A DNA stretch of 13,785 nt from Gammaproteobacteria bacterium. GTDB lineage: Bacteria; Pseudomonadota; Gammaproteobacteria; GRL18. Below the pieces are notes generated by a model that was given only the letters and a program-made list of their open reading frames with translations, was not told the origin of the DNA and ran no database searches. Every line of letters begins with the position of its first letter. Positions within the stretch are counted from its first letter, which is position 1. The DNA is taken from assembly GCA_030632625.1 (NCBI GenBank), contig DAOVUK010000028.1, positions 1 through 13,785 on the forward strand, written 5' to 3'. Made by a program: the position numbers and the translations under genes. Below, in pieces: positions 7,680-13,785 of this stretch.

Positions 7680-8612
7680 ATGAATTCACCACAAACACAA
7701 AAACCCATCTCAGAGCCACTGAAAGGTAAGCAATCAGGTGCTGAACAAGCATCATTCATTGATTATTTAAAAACCTGGCCGTTGTTTTTATTACCTCAAC
7801 ATCTTTTATCTGCTTTGATGCATCGCTTTATGCGCATCCAGCACCCGGGTTTCAAAAATCTGCAGATTAATCAATTTATAAAACTGTTTAAGGTCAATAT
7901 GAATGAAGCAGTGCTGGAAAACAGCGCTGACTTCCAGGATTTCAACCATTTTTTTACGCGTCAGTTAAAAGCGGATGTCAGACCTGATAAGACCCGCAAA
8001 AATGAGCTTTGCTGTCCTGTTGACGGTGCGGTCAGTGAACTTGGAGACATTGAAGAGGAACGTTTAATTCAGGCAAAAGGTCACTATTTTGGCTTACATG
8101 AGCTGCTGGGCGGTGATCAGTCATTGACTGATACCTTTCGCAATGGCAAATTTGCCACAATTTATCTCTCCCCTCGTGACTATCACCGCATTCATATGCC
8201 GATCGATGCTTCCCTGCAGCAAATGCTGCATGTCCCGGGGCAATTATTTGGTGTTAATAAAGCATCGGTAAAAACAGTTCCACGCCTGTTTGCCCGCAAT
8301 GAACGGGTGATTTCAATATTTGCAACGGCTGCCGGTCCTATGGCATTAATACAGGTGGGTGCTATCTTTGTTGCCAGCATTGAAACCACCTGGCAGGGTG
8401 TCATCACACCACCACGCAGCAAACAGATACAACGCTGGCAATACCAGGATGGCACGATGCTCAATAAAGCTCAGGAAATGGGACGTTTTAATATGGGCTC
8501 AACGGTGGTTTTATTATTTGCCAAAGACATGATTGAATGGAGTGAAGCACTACGGCCTGAACTGCCCGTTCAACTCGGACAATTGCTGGGTACAATCAAT
8601 GCTAAGCGTTAA
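7680..8612 (+). CDS. psd: Psd, phosphatidylserine decarboxylase proenzyme
   Basis: A 310-residue proenzyme that decarboxylates phosphatidylserine to phosphatidylethanolamine at the inner membrane. Motifs are FFTRQLKADVRP, CPVDGAVSELGDI, YLSPRDYHRIHMPID (the DYHRIH histidine and aspartate), LFGVN, VGAIFVASIETTW and MGRFNMGSTVVLLF. Self-cleavage is expected between Gly273 and Ser274, leaving a 37-residue pyruvoyl alpha chain. The common LGST is MGST here. Compared with E. coli there are about 20 extra polar N-terminal residues before FIDYLKTWPLFLLP. The ATG lacks a strong Shine-Dalgarno sequence. psd is divergent from glyA and convergent with epmA. Confidence 0.97.
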   Translation: MNSPQTQKPISEPLKGKQSGAEQASFIDYLKTWPLFLLPQHLLSALMHRFMRIQHPGFKNLQINQFIKLFKVNMNEAVLENSADFQDFNHFFTRQLKADVRPDKTRKNELCCPVDGAVSELGDIEEERLIQAKGHYFGLHELLGGDQSLTDTFRNGKFATIYLSPRDYHRIHMPIDASLQQMLHVPGQLFGVNKASVKTVPRLFARNERVISIFATAAGPMALIQVGAIFVASIETTWQGVITPPRSKQIQRWQYQDGTMLNKAQEMGRFNMGSTVVLLFAKDMIEWSEALRPELPVQLGQLLGTINAKR

Positions 8613-8642
8613 GTTTTAAGTTTTAAGTTTTAAGTTTTAAGT
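8609..8642. repeat. Heptanucleotide tandem repeat over the psd stop codon
   Basis: AAGTTTT is repeated four times (8611-8638) and followed by AAGT. The psd TAA stop (8610-8612) is at the repeat edge. Copy number could vary by slippage without changing the protein. Confidence 0.8.
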
Positions 8643-8664
8643 AAAGAACAAAGCAAAGGGCATA

Positions 8665-8702
8665 TAAAAAAGAGAGGGCTGTAATTCAAGTCTTTAAGCC
8701 CG
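8665..8702 (-). terminator. Probable intrinsic terminator of efp-epmA
   Basis: On the minus strand GGGCTTAA (8701-8694) can pair with TTA-C-AGCCC (ending at 8676), an eight-base-pair stem with one bulge. It is followed by TCTCTTTTTT (complement of 8666-8675). The epmA stop codon is inside the 5' arm. No matching terminator is visible for psd on the plus strand. Confidence 0.55.
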
Positions 8703-9770
8703 TTCAAAAGGAAAGGCAATGACATCATTGATATGCTGAGATTGACTCATGACCATCAGCAGACGTTCAATGCCAATCGCTACCCCGGCACACTCAGGCA
8801 GGTGCCCGACCGCCTGAAGAAAATTTTCATCCAGTGGGACTTCATTATTGCCCATTAACTTTCTGCTGTGATTATCTGCCTCAAATCGGGCTCGTTGCTC
8901 ACCGGCATCATTCAATTCATAAAAGCCATTGCCTAATTCCATGCCATCAATAAAAACTTCAAATCGCTGCGCAATTAATTGACCATTGTGCATGCCTGTT
9001 TTTGCCAGTGAAGCCTGGCTGGCGGGATAATGATAGAGAAAACAAATACCGGGCATATTATTTGTTTTATCCCTTTTTTTACCCCTTTTTTTACCAAGAG
9101 AAGGTTCTATAGTATGACTGAATAACAGTTCCAAAAACCGATCTCTGTGTTCATTGTCATCGAGCACATTAGCCAGACCTGCTTTTGCCACACAGGCAAG
9201 TAAGTCTGTTTTATCGACAGTATGGGGATTAATGCCCAGCACTGCCTGAAAAGCCTGTTCATAAGTGATGAACTGAGGTGCTGCTAATTCAACACAGGGG
9301 GATAATAACAAGGTGAATAATTGACTGACTTCAAGCATCAGCTGATGATGATCCCAACCGTCCCGATACCATTCAAGCAGGGTAAATTCGGGATTATGTC
9401 TGCGTCCGGATTCACCCTGACGAAAAACCTTAGAGATTTGATAAATTGAACCGCTGCCTGAAGCCAAGAGGCGTTTCATAGCAAATTCAGGTGATGTGTG
9501 CAGATAATATTGCTCTGTCTGCATCGTTTGCGTCAGAGGAATGTATCGGGTTTGAAAACTCTCAATAAAGGGATCGGGAACGCTTGCGCTGGATAATGTG
9601 GGGGTATCCACCTCCAGCACCTGGTTTTTATCGAAAAAAGAGCGGATTTGTTTGAGTGTGTCAGCTCTGAGCTTGATTAACTCAAATGATGCAGAGGGCT
9701 GCCATGATTTTAACGTAGCGACGTTGCATGCAACGTCTCTACTGTCATTAATCCTTGGCACGGGAAACAT
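8694..9770 (-). CDS. epmA: EpmA (PoxA/GenX), elongation factor P beta-lysyltransferase
   Basis: A truncated class II lysyl-tRNA synthetase paralogue without an anticodon-binding domain. It transfers (R)-beta-lysine to Lys34 of EF-P. Motif 2 is [21 protein letters not shown], motif 3 is [14 protein letters not shown], and other landmarks are [31 protein letters not shown]-type [17 protein letters not shown] and the end VIAFPFERA. Family N-termini begin just before SWQPSAS. Here the only nearby starts are TTG (9791), ATG (9770) and GTG (9761), all upstream of a dispersed palindrome that codes for [11 protein letters not shown] chose ATG 9770, giving 358 residues and a 23-bp overlap with efp. 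A lysine/arginine insert, [13 protein letters not shown], replaces a shorter loop before the conserved YHYPASQ. Confidence 0.93.
   Translation of the reverse strand: MFPVPRINDSRDVACNVATLKSWQPSASFELIKLRADTLKQIRSFFDKNQVLEVDTPTLSSASVPDPFIESFQTRYIPLTQTMQTEQYYLHTSPEFAMKRLLASGSGSIYQISKVFRQGESGRRHNPEFTLLEWYRDGWDHHQLMLEVSQLFTLLLSPCVELAAPQFITYEQAFQAVLGINPHTVDKTDLLACVAKAGLANVLDDNEHRDRFLELLFSHTIEPSLGKKRGKKRDKTNNMPGICFLYHYPASQASLAKTGMHNGQLIAQRFEVFIDGMELGNGFYELNDAGEQRARFEADNHSRKLMGNNEVPLDENFLQAVGHLPECAGVAIGIERLLMVMSQSQHINDVIAFPFERA
9711..9742 (+). repeat. Dispersed palindrome, copy D, inside the epmA 5' coding region
   Basis: TAAC (9711-9714) plus a 28-bp palindrome (9715-9742) with one mismatch, C for A at 9719 in the left arm. 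It begins 5 bp beyond the efp stop and is read through in the epmA frame as [10 protein letters not shown], directly before the conserved SWQPSAS of EpmA. Confidence 0.9.
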
Positions 9771-10317
9771 ATTTCCCGTTACGGGTATCAATTTTTAAAT
9801 CTTCACCAATGGCAATAAACAGCGGCACCTGAACCACAGCGCCGGTTTCAAGAGTAGCCGGTTTACCACCGCCACCGGAAGTATCACCCTTCAGTCCGGG
9901 ATCCGTATCGGTGACAGACAGCACCACAAAGTTAGGTGGTGTGACCGCCAGAGGATTGCCATTCCATAAAGTCACGGTACACATATCCTGTTCTTTCAAC
10001 CACAGCTTGGCATCACCGACTGCTGTTTTATCGGCAGCCATCTGTTCAAAAGTTTCCGGATGCATAAAGTGCCATTGTTCACCATCGTTATATAAATACT
10101 GCAGATCAGTATCCATAACATCAGCAGCTTCTACGGATTCACCCGACTTGTAAGTTCTTTCAACAACACGACCGGTCTTTAAGTTACGGATTTTGATGCG
10201 ATTAAATGCCTGGCCCTTGCCTGGTTTCACGACTTCATTATCAACAATCGAACAGGGATCACCGTCAATCATTAATTTTAATCCGGAACGAAATTCATTA
10301 GTGCTGTAGGTCGCCAT
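9748..10317 (-). CDS. efp: EF-P, translation elongation factor P
   Basis: A 189-residue EF-P of standard length. EF-P binds between the P and E sites and relieves ribosome stalling at polyproline stretches. The N-terminal KOW-like domain carries the modification loop [10 protein letters not shown] with Lys34, the site of beta-lysylation. The two OB-type domains include the family signature [31 protein letters not shown] near residues 135-165. The start [16 protein letters not shown] matches the family. It lies upstream of and overlaps epmA, and is divergent from epmB. Confidence 0.98.
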   Translation of the reverse strand: MATYSTNEFRSGLKLMIDGDPCSIVDNEVVKPGKGQAFNRIKIRNLKTGRVVERTYKSGESVEAADVMDTDLQYLYNDGEQWHFMHPETFEQMAADKTAVGDAKLWLKEQDMCTVTLWNGNPLAVTPPNFVVLSVTDTDPGLKGDTSGGGGKPATLETGAVVQVPLFIAIGEDLKIDTRNGKYVSRAKD

Positions 10318-10341
10318 AAGTTACTCTTTTAATAATGTAAT

Positions 10342-10371
10342 GGATTTGGTATTAATTGAAATGCCAAATCC
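10342..10371. promoter_or_regulatory. Hairpin in the efp-epmB divergent region
   Basis: GGATTTGGTATT (10342-10353) pairs with AATGCCAAATCC (10360-10371): twelve pairs with one G-T wobble in one strand, loop of six. In an efp transcript it ends 24 bases before the start codon. No T-run follows, so it is not a terminator. It may be a leader structure or a dyad operator shared by both genes. Confidence 0.45.
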
Positions 10372-10463
10372 CTAACTACTCAGCGGGTTTATTTTTCCCT
10401 CTTTACGAAGAAAATAGTTAAAATGGACCGTTTTCAAAAAATACACAATAAAAATAATCCGAT

Positions 10464-11456
10464 ATGATACCTCGAAACCCAACTGGAAACCAGACGAAAA
10501 CCTATATTACCGACCCTGTGGAATTACTTGAGCGGCTCAATTTAACATCGCAGCAAATGTTTTTCTCAGCCGAAGCAGCACAGCAATTTCGTTTTAAAGC
10601 CCCGATAGCTTATGTGGATAAGATCCAGGCAGGAATGCCTGATGATCCCCTACTGCTGCAAATTTTTCCTGTCCGGCAGGAATTAGAGTCTGTTCCCGGC
10701 TATATAAAAGATCCGCTGGCCGAAGCGGACAGTCTTTTTCAGCCCGGTTTATTGCAAAAATATGATGGCAGAGCGCTGTTACTGGTCACCCCGGGCTGTG
10801 CTATTAACTGCCGTTATTGTTTCCGCCGGCACTATCCCTATGATGACAAGGGACACATGTGGGGACAAATTCAAAACAACATTCAATTGATTAAGCAGGA
10901 TAACTCCATCAGCGAAGTCATTCTCAGTGGCGGCGATCCCCTTTCTTTATCCGATACCCGTCTTGGCGAACTTATCGCCATGCTGGAATCAATTCCCCAT
11001 TTAAAACGGCTGCGCATCCACAGCCGTTTTCCGGTGGTTGCACCGCAACGCATCAATGATGATTTTCTGGATATTCTGGCAGACAGCCGCTTCCAGATTG
11101 TGATGGTGCTGCATATTAACCACCCCCGGGAAATTGCTGCAGACAGTCAGGCCAGTATAGAAAAGCTGCGTAAAACAGAGATCATTCTGCTGAATCAATC
11201 GGTTTTATTAAAAGGTATTAATGATAATGCAGAAACGTTAAAACAATTGAGTGAAATACTGATTGAAAATCATATTATTCCCTATTATCTGCATATGCTG
11301 GATCATGTCCAGGGTAGTGCCCATTTTGAAGTCAGTGAGAGTGATGCAGTGCAAATTCACCAGCAACTCAGAGCAATACTGCCCGGTTATATGCTGCCGC
11401 ATCTGGTCAGAGAAGTTGCTGGCGAAAAGAGTAAATTGCCGGTTTATGCCTGTTAA
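10464..11456 (+). CDS. epmB: EpmB (YjeK), EF-P-specific lysine 2,3-aminomutase
   Basis: A 330-residue radical SAM enzyme that isomerises L-lysine to (R)-beta-lysine for EpmA. The cluster motif is CAINCRYC (Cys112, Cys116, Cys119; CX3CX2C) followed by FRRHYPY. Other landmarks are MPDDPLLLQI, ALLLVTPGC, EVILSGGDPLSL, LKRLRIHSRFPVV, LLNQSVLLKGINDNAETL, IPYYLHMLDHVQGSAHF and LPHLVREVAGEKSK. These separate it from catabolic lysine aminomutases, which have a longer C-terminal region. The N-terminus is shorter than in E. coli: MIPRNPTGNQTKTYITDPVELLERLNL has no tryptophan helix before TDPVELL. The ATG at 10464 is preceded by an in-frame stop at 10455 and only a poor Shine-Dalgarno sequence. Confidence 0.96.
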   Translation: MIPRNPTGNQTKTYITDPVELLERLNLTSQQMFFSAEAAQQFRFKAPIAYVDKIQAGMPDDPLLLQIFPVRQELESVPGYIKDPLAEADSLFQPGLLQKYDGRALLLVTPGCAINCRYCFRRHYPYDDKGHMWGQIQNNIQLIKQDNSISEVILSGGDPLSLSDTRLGELIAMLESIPHLKRLRIHSRFPVVAPQRINDDFLDILADSRFQIVMVLHINHPREIAADSQASIEKLRKTEIILLNQSVLLKGINDNAETLKQLSEILIENHIIPYYLHMLDHVQGSAHFEVSESDAVQIHQQLRAILPGYMLPHLVREVAGEKSKLPVYAC

Positions 11457-11510
11457 AAAAAATTATTCAGCCTTTTAATTTAATGCAAATATCAGATTAA
11501 TCCGGCTTTC

Positions 11511-11535
11511 AAAAAAAAAAAAAAACTGCTATACT
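11511..11535 (+). promoter_or_regulatory. A15 tract plus extended -10 promoter
   Basis: Fifteen A (11511-11525) are followed by CTGCTATACT: TG at 11527-11528 and TATACT at 11530-11535, an extended -10. No good -35 is present at 17 bases; the region there reads TTTCAA. A-tract DNA upstream can act as an UP-like bent element. The initiation site would be near 11542. Confidence 0.5.
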
Positions 11536-11593
11536 TTTAATAACTTGGCCATTCTCCGAGTCTCTGTTTACTTTGATACAAACAGGACTACTT

Positions 11594-11644
11594 ATGTTTT
11601 GGCATAAAAATCATTTAAATAATGTAACTATTCAGCGTGTTTAG
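11594..11644 (+). CDS. sORF1, possible 16-residue leader peptide
   Basis: ATG at 11594 to TAG at 11642-11644 encodes MFWHKNHLNNVTIQRV. AGGA (11584-11587) is six bases upstream, a good ribosome binding arrangement, and lies in the 3' side of the CTGTTT/AAACAG hairpin. It is not a leader peptide I recognise. It may be chance, but its position in the leader and its spacing to the RBS make it worth keeping. Confidence 0.3.
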   Translation: MFWHKNHLNNVTIQRV

Positions 11645-11692
11645 ATTTTGCCTCAGAACAAGGCACTCTTTATTTATAAGAAGGTCCGAGAA

Positions 11693-11698
11693 ATGTGA
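11693..11698 (+). other. Start-stop codon pair ATG-TGA with upstream Shine-Dalgarno
   Basis: AGAAGG (11679-11684) is eight bases upstream of ATG TGA (11693-11698). A ribosome starting here would stop at once. Such minimal ORFs can regulate translation or RNA stability, but this one may be coincidental. Confidence 0.25.
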
Positions 11699-11759
11699 GC
11701 GTATACAAATACGTGACCATTTTCTAGGTGCCCCTTGAGGGTAGAGGACAAAAACAACG

Positions 11760-11780
11760 CCCTCTTGTAAAAAAAGAGGG
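11760..11780 (+). promoter_or_regulatory. Hairpin overlapping the sORF2 ribosome binding site
   Basis: CCCTCTT (11760-11766) and AAGAGGG (11774-11780) form a seven-bp perfect stem with loop GTAAAAA. The last two G of the stem are the first two of GGAGGT (11779-11784), the sORF2 Shine-Dalgarno. An upstream GAGGG (11737-11741) can pair with CCCTC (11760-11764) instead, which would free the site. No U-run follows, so it is not an intrinsic terminator. Confidence 0.45.
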
Positions 11781-11789
11781 AGGTAAAAG

Positions 11790-11837
11790 ATGAATACGCT
11801 GAGTAGTTACAAAATAAAAATGTTAATTTTTATGTAG
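11790..11837 (+). CDS. sORF2, possible 15-residue leader peptide
   Basis: ATG at 11790 to TAG at 11835-11837 encodes MNTLSSYKIKMLIFM. The Shine-Dalgarno GGAGGT is five bases upstream, the best ribosome binding site in the window. The stop codon begins the AGCAC/GTGCT stem. Between it and the TTG of the large gene are 72 bases. No homologue is known to me. Confidence 0.35.
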   Translation: MNTLSSYKIKMLIFM

Positions 11838-11909
11838 CACTTAATTAATTTGTGCTGCCAGACAAAGCAGATTAATTATTTTACAGACACTCTTTTTTGG
11901 AGAACAGAC

Positions 11910-13769
11910 TTGCAAACGACAGAGCAAGCTTTATTTAAAAACCTGCCGGAACAAACACAGCCAAAAACATCGGGGTTCAACTTTCAGGCAAAAGCGGTTG
12001 ATCAGTGGTTTGAGACACTTCCTCTGGCAAACATCAGAGTTTCAACCAAAACCATCTATAAAATCTTGAAAAAAAGCAATCAGCACATAGTCAGTTACAA
12101 AAAACGTCTCTATTTTTTAGAAAAAATTCATGAGCCTATTACCGAACTCGCAGCCAATCTAAAAAAATTAAATCTGAACCGAGAACTCCCTCTGGATGCA
12201 AAACACCTGCGTATCGCCATCCTGGTGCAAAAGATACACAAACAGGTCAGCATTGGCTACAAATATGTTTTACAGGAGTTAATGAACTGCCGGGTATTTT
12301 TTCTTTGCCCGGGCAAAAGTAAGTTAATGGCTCTGGTCATCGAAAGAATTCTGCGTCACAACAGCCTGTCTCTCATTGCTAATTATCAGTTTTATAATGC
12401 CCCCTATAAAGGACAGTGGTCTGAGGTGCATCAGTTATTTTTATTAGCTCATAAAGAAAAATTACTGAATAAAAAAGTAGTCGACCCCACTTTACAGCTT
12501 GTTGAAGAAAGCACCATTAAAAACATCTACTTACAGATCCTGCTGGTTTCTATTGCCGATCCATTCCGCATGGCTCAGCATCATACTTATGCTATTTTTA
12601 AACAGCTGGAAGAGTGGTCAGCACTTGCTGATATTCACCCGCACAGGGATAGCGAAGATAAAGAGACCCTGGTCATCGACTTGTCAAAAGATACTCCGCC
12701 CTGCTTCGTTGCTCCGCAAGATGCTGCAGACCAGCAGGCCATCTGGGCCGTGCATACTGCAAAACTTGATTATGCTCATCTTATCGAGCATTTTAATGGC
12801 CCGCAAACCCAGACAACTGAGATAAACGTTGAACTTCTGAAACAATTATCACTTTCCTGGGGAATTGCTCCAGTCCGACAACATAGCAGACGTCCGGCAA
12901 AAGCCCGCTTGAAAGTGGCTATTGGTCTGAATAATGTGCATTATGTTTTAAATGGTTATGCCGAGCCTGACTGGCTGCAGAACAACGAATCCGACACAGA
13001 CAGCAGTCTGCTGCTCAGTGACAATAAGCTTCCAGGAAAAAGCTTTAATGCCCGGACAATTGAAGCCACGGTAAAAGTCAGTGATATCTGGGGAGAAGTA
13101 TTCCAGAATAAGTCGCTACAGACCGGGATAAATGCTAATGAGGGGCTTAATAAATCATCCCGAAAACAAGCTAATCCCAATGCTCCTCATGAATGGGAAA
13201 TGGTGAATGAGAGTATCAGCGGCTATTGTCTTTTATGGGATCAAAATGATTCCATTAATGCCAAAGTTGGAGAAATCATTGCTATCAGCCATGAAACAGA
13301 GCACAAAGAAGGCTACTGGTTTGTTGGTACAATCCGCTGGGTAAGGTGTGTAAAAACAGAGAAAGTTCAAATCGGCGTACATATTATCGCCCCCAATGCC
13401 ATTGCAGTCAGTACCACAAAATTTGTCAGTATGCAGGAAGGTATGAAATCCCGTGCTATAATGTTACCTGCTATCCCTATTTTAAAACAGCCTAAAACAT
13501 TAATTACCACAGCCTTAGGTTATGAAGTAAGAGATCAGGTTATGCTCGATGAATACCGCCTGATCAATTCTAATATTACCAGTGTTACAACAAAAGTGGT
13601 GCTGTTAGACACGCTGGAAATCAGCTCACATTTTTCACGATTTAAATATAGTCTGGCTGATGATTTTTATGGCACCAGTAGAAAAACATCTGCCTCTGAA
13701 AATAGTAAAAATGATACTTTATCACTGGATAGTGATATTGATTTTGACGCCATCTGGGATGATTTATAA
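11910..13769 (+). CDS. Large protein with probable C-terminal PilZ-like domain, possible c-di-GMP-related protein
   Basis: A 619-residue protein without signal peptide or membrane segment. The start is probably TTG at 11910, with GGAG (11899-11902) seven bases upstream; a TTG at 11850 gives 20 more residues but lacks a ribosome binding site. Residues about 20-300 are helical (QWFETLPLANIRVSTKTIYKIL, LPLDAKHLRIAILVQKIHKQVSIGYKYV). They resemble the N-terminal region of uncharacterised proteobacterial proteins that I recall as PilZ-annotated; this is from memory. Near the C-terminus is NESISG (Asn433, Ser435, Gly438), fitting the PilZ (D/N)xSxxG motif, followed by VGEIIAIS, WFVGTIRWVRC and VQIGVHII strands. 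The PilZ RxxxR arginine pair is not seen upstream. The tail is acidic and ends DIDFDAIWDDL. It follows epmB by 453 bp and has no visible partner gene. Function unproven. Confidence 0.65.
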   Translation: MQTTEQALFKNLPEQTQPKTSGFNFQAKAVDQWFETLPLANIRVSTKTIYKILKKSNQHIVSYKKRLYFLEKIHEPITELAANLKKLNLNRELPLDAKHLRIAILVQKIHKQVSIGYKYVLQELMNCRVFFLCPGKSKLMALVIERILRHNSLSLIANYQFYNAPYKGQWSEVHQLFLLAHKEKLLNKKVVDPTLQLVEESTIKNIYLQILLVSIADPFRMAQHHTYAIFKQLEEWSALADIHPHRDSEDKETLVIDLSKDTPPCFVAPQDAADQQAIWAVHTAKLDYAHLIEHFNGPQTQTTEINVELLKQLSLSWGIAPVRQHSRRPAKARLKVAIGLNNVHYVLNGYAEPDWLQNNESDTDSSLLLSDNKLPGKSFNARTIEATVKVSDIWGEVFQNKSLQTGINANEGLNKSSRKQANPNAPHEWEMVNESISGYCLLWDQNDSINAKVGEIIAISHETEHKEGYWFVGTIRWVRCVKTEKVQIGVHIIAPNAIAVSTTKFVSMQEGMKSRAIMLPAIPILKQPKTLITTALGYEVRDQVMLDEYRLINSNITSVTTKVVLLDTLEISSHFSRFKYSLADDFYGTSRKTSASENSKNDTLSLDSDIDFDAIWDDL

Positions 13770-13785
13770 TTTAGAAGCCTTTAGC

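Larger units (their letters stand above)
11457..11909 (+). promoter_or_regulatory. 453-bp non-coding region: candidate promoter and structured leader of the downstream gene
   Basis: No ORF longer than 16 codons is convincing here. In order it holds an A15 tract (11511-11525), an extended -10 box (11527-11535), a small hairpin CTGTTT/AAACAG (11564-11585), sORF1, a TGCCT/AGGCA stem (11649-11665), a start-stop pair (11693-11698), a longer stem at 11690-11726 (GCGTAT/ATACGT core), a CCCTCTT/AAGAGGG stem (11760-11780), sORF2, an AGCAC/GTGCT stem (11836-11856), and the ribosome binding site GGAG (11899-11902) of the large gene. A transcript from the extended -10 would have about 365 untranslated or sORF bases before the TTG at 11910. 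It does not fit a riboswitch class I can recall. Confidence 0.5.

Noticed and set aside
8192..8464. 90-residue ORF antisense to psd
   Set aside because: psd is unambiguous across this stretch and the antisense frame has no features of its own.
3534..9742. CRISPR array from recurring 28-bp palindromes
   Set aside because: The copies are kilobases apart apart from one tandem pair, have opposite orientations, and there are no regular spacers or cas genes.
11542..11800. 6S RNA or guanidine-I (ykkC) riboswitch suggested by GGTCCGAGAA and CCTTGAGGG
   Set aside because: The closing terminal stem of 6S RNA is absent and the CTAGGGTTCCG block of ykkC does not precede GGTCCGAGA. The matches are short and probably chance.
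11850..11909. Start of the large protein at 11850 (TTG, MCCQTKQ)
   Set aside because: No Shine-Dalgarno sequence precedes it and the first 20 residues look like leader sequence; TTG at 11910 has GGAG at seven bases.
12499..12825. 108-residue ORF in another frame of the large gene
   Set aside because: It is wholly inside the PilZ-like gene, with no ribosome binding site and no recognisable motif.

Overview
The window is about 13.8 kb of moderately AT-rich chromosome from a gammaproteobacterium. The evidence is the canonical run nrdR-ribD-ribE-ribB/BX-ribH-nusB-thiL-pgpA, RibD, lumazine synthase and EF-P proteins that resemble enterobacterial ones, and a complete EF-P beta-lysylation set (efp, epmA, epmB). 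I cannot name a genus. Most of the window is housekeeping DNA; the unusual material is in the intergenic spaces and at the right end.

Layout. Positions 1-7472 are all on the minus strand, so transcription runs right to left: glyA, nrdR, ribD, ribE, a ribBX-type gene, ribH, nusB, thiL, and the first 37 codons of pgpA, which is cut by the window edge. psd (7680-8612, plus) diverges from glyA and converges with epmA. efp and epmA (minus, overlapping) are divergent from epmB (plus). A 453-base non-coding stretch follows epmB and leads into a large plus-strand gene (11910-13769) whose protein has a probable C-terminal PilZ-like domain.

How the genes work together. RibD, RibE, RibB and RibH supply all riboflavin steps except GTP cyclohydrolase II. 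The RibA-like half of the RibB protein has lost two of its three zinc cysteines, so a separate ribA is expected elsewhere. NrdR, NusB, ThiL and PgpA are the usual passengers of this cluster. EpmB makes beta-lysine, EpmA attaches it to Lys34 of EF-P, and all three genes are adjacent.

Unusual layer. (1) A 28-bp palindrome with a conserved TAAC flank occurs four times, once inside the N-terminal coding region of epmA. (2) A 115-bp tandem duplication between ribE and ribBX carries a copy of the ribE 3' end. (3) The nusB-thiL gap holds a 111-bp MITE-like element next to a second nested palindrome. (4) The gene at 11910 has a long candidate leader with an A15 tract, an extended -10 box, two tiny ORFs and a start-stop codon pair each preceded by a Shine-Dalgarno-like sequence, and competing hairpins. 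The leader is the best candidate for an undescribed regulatory element.
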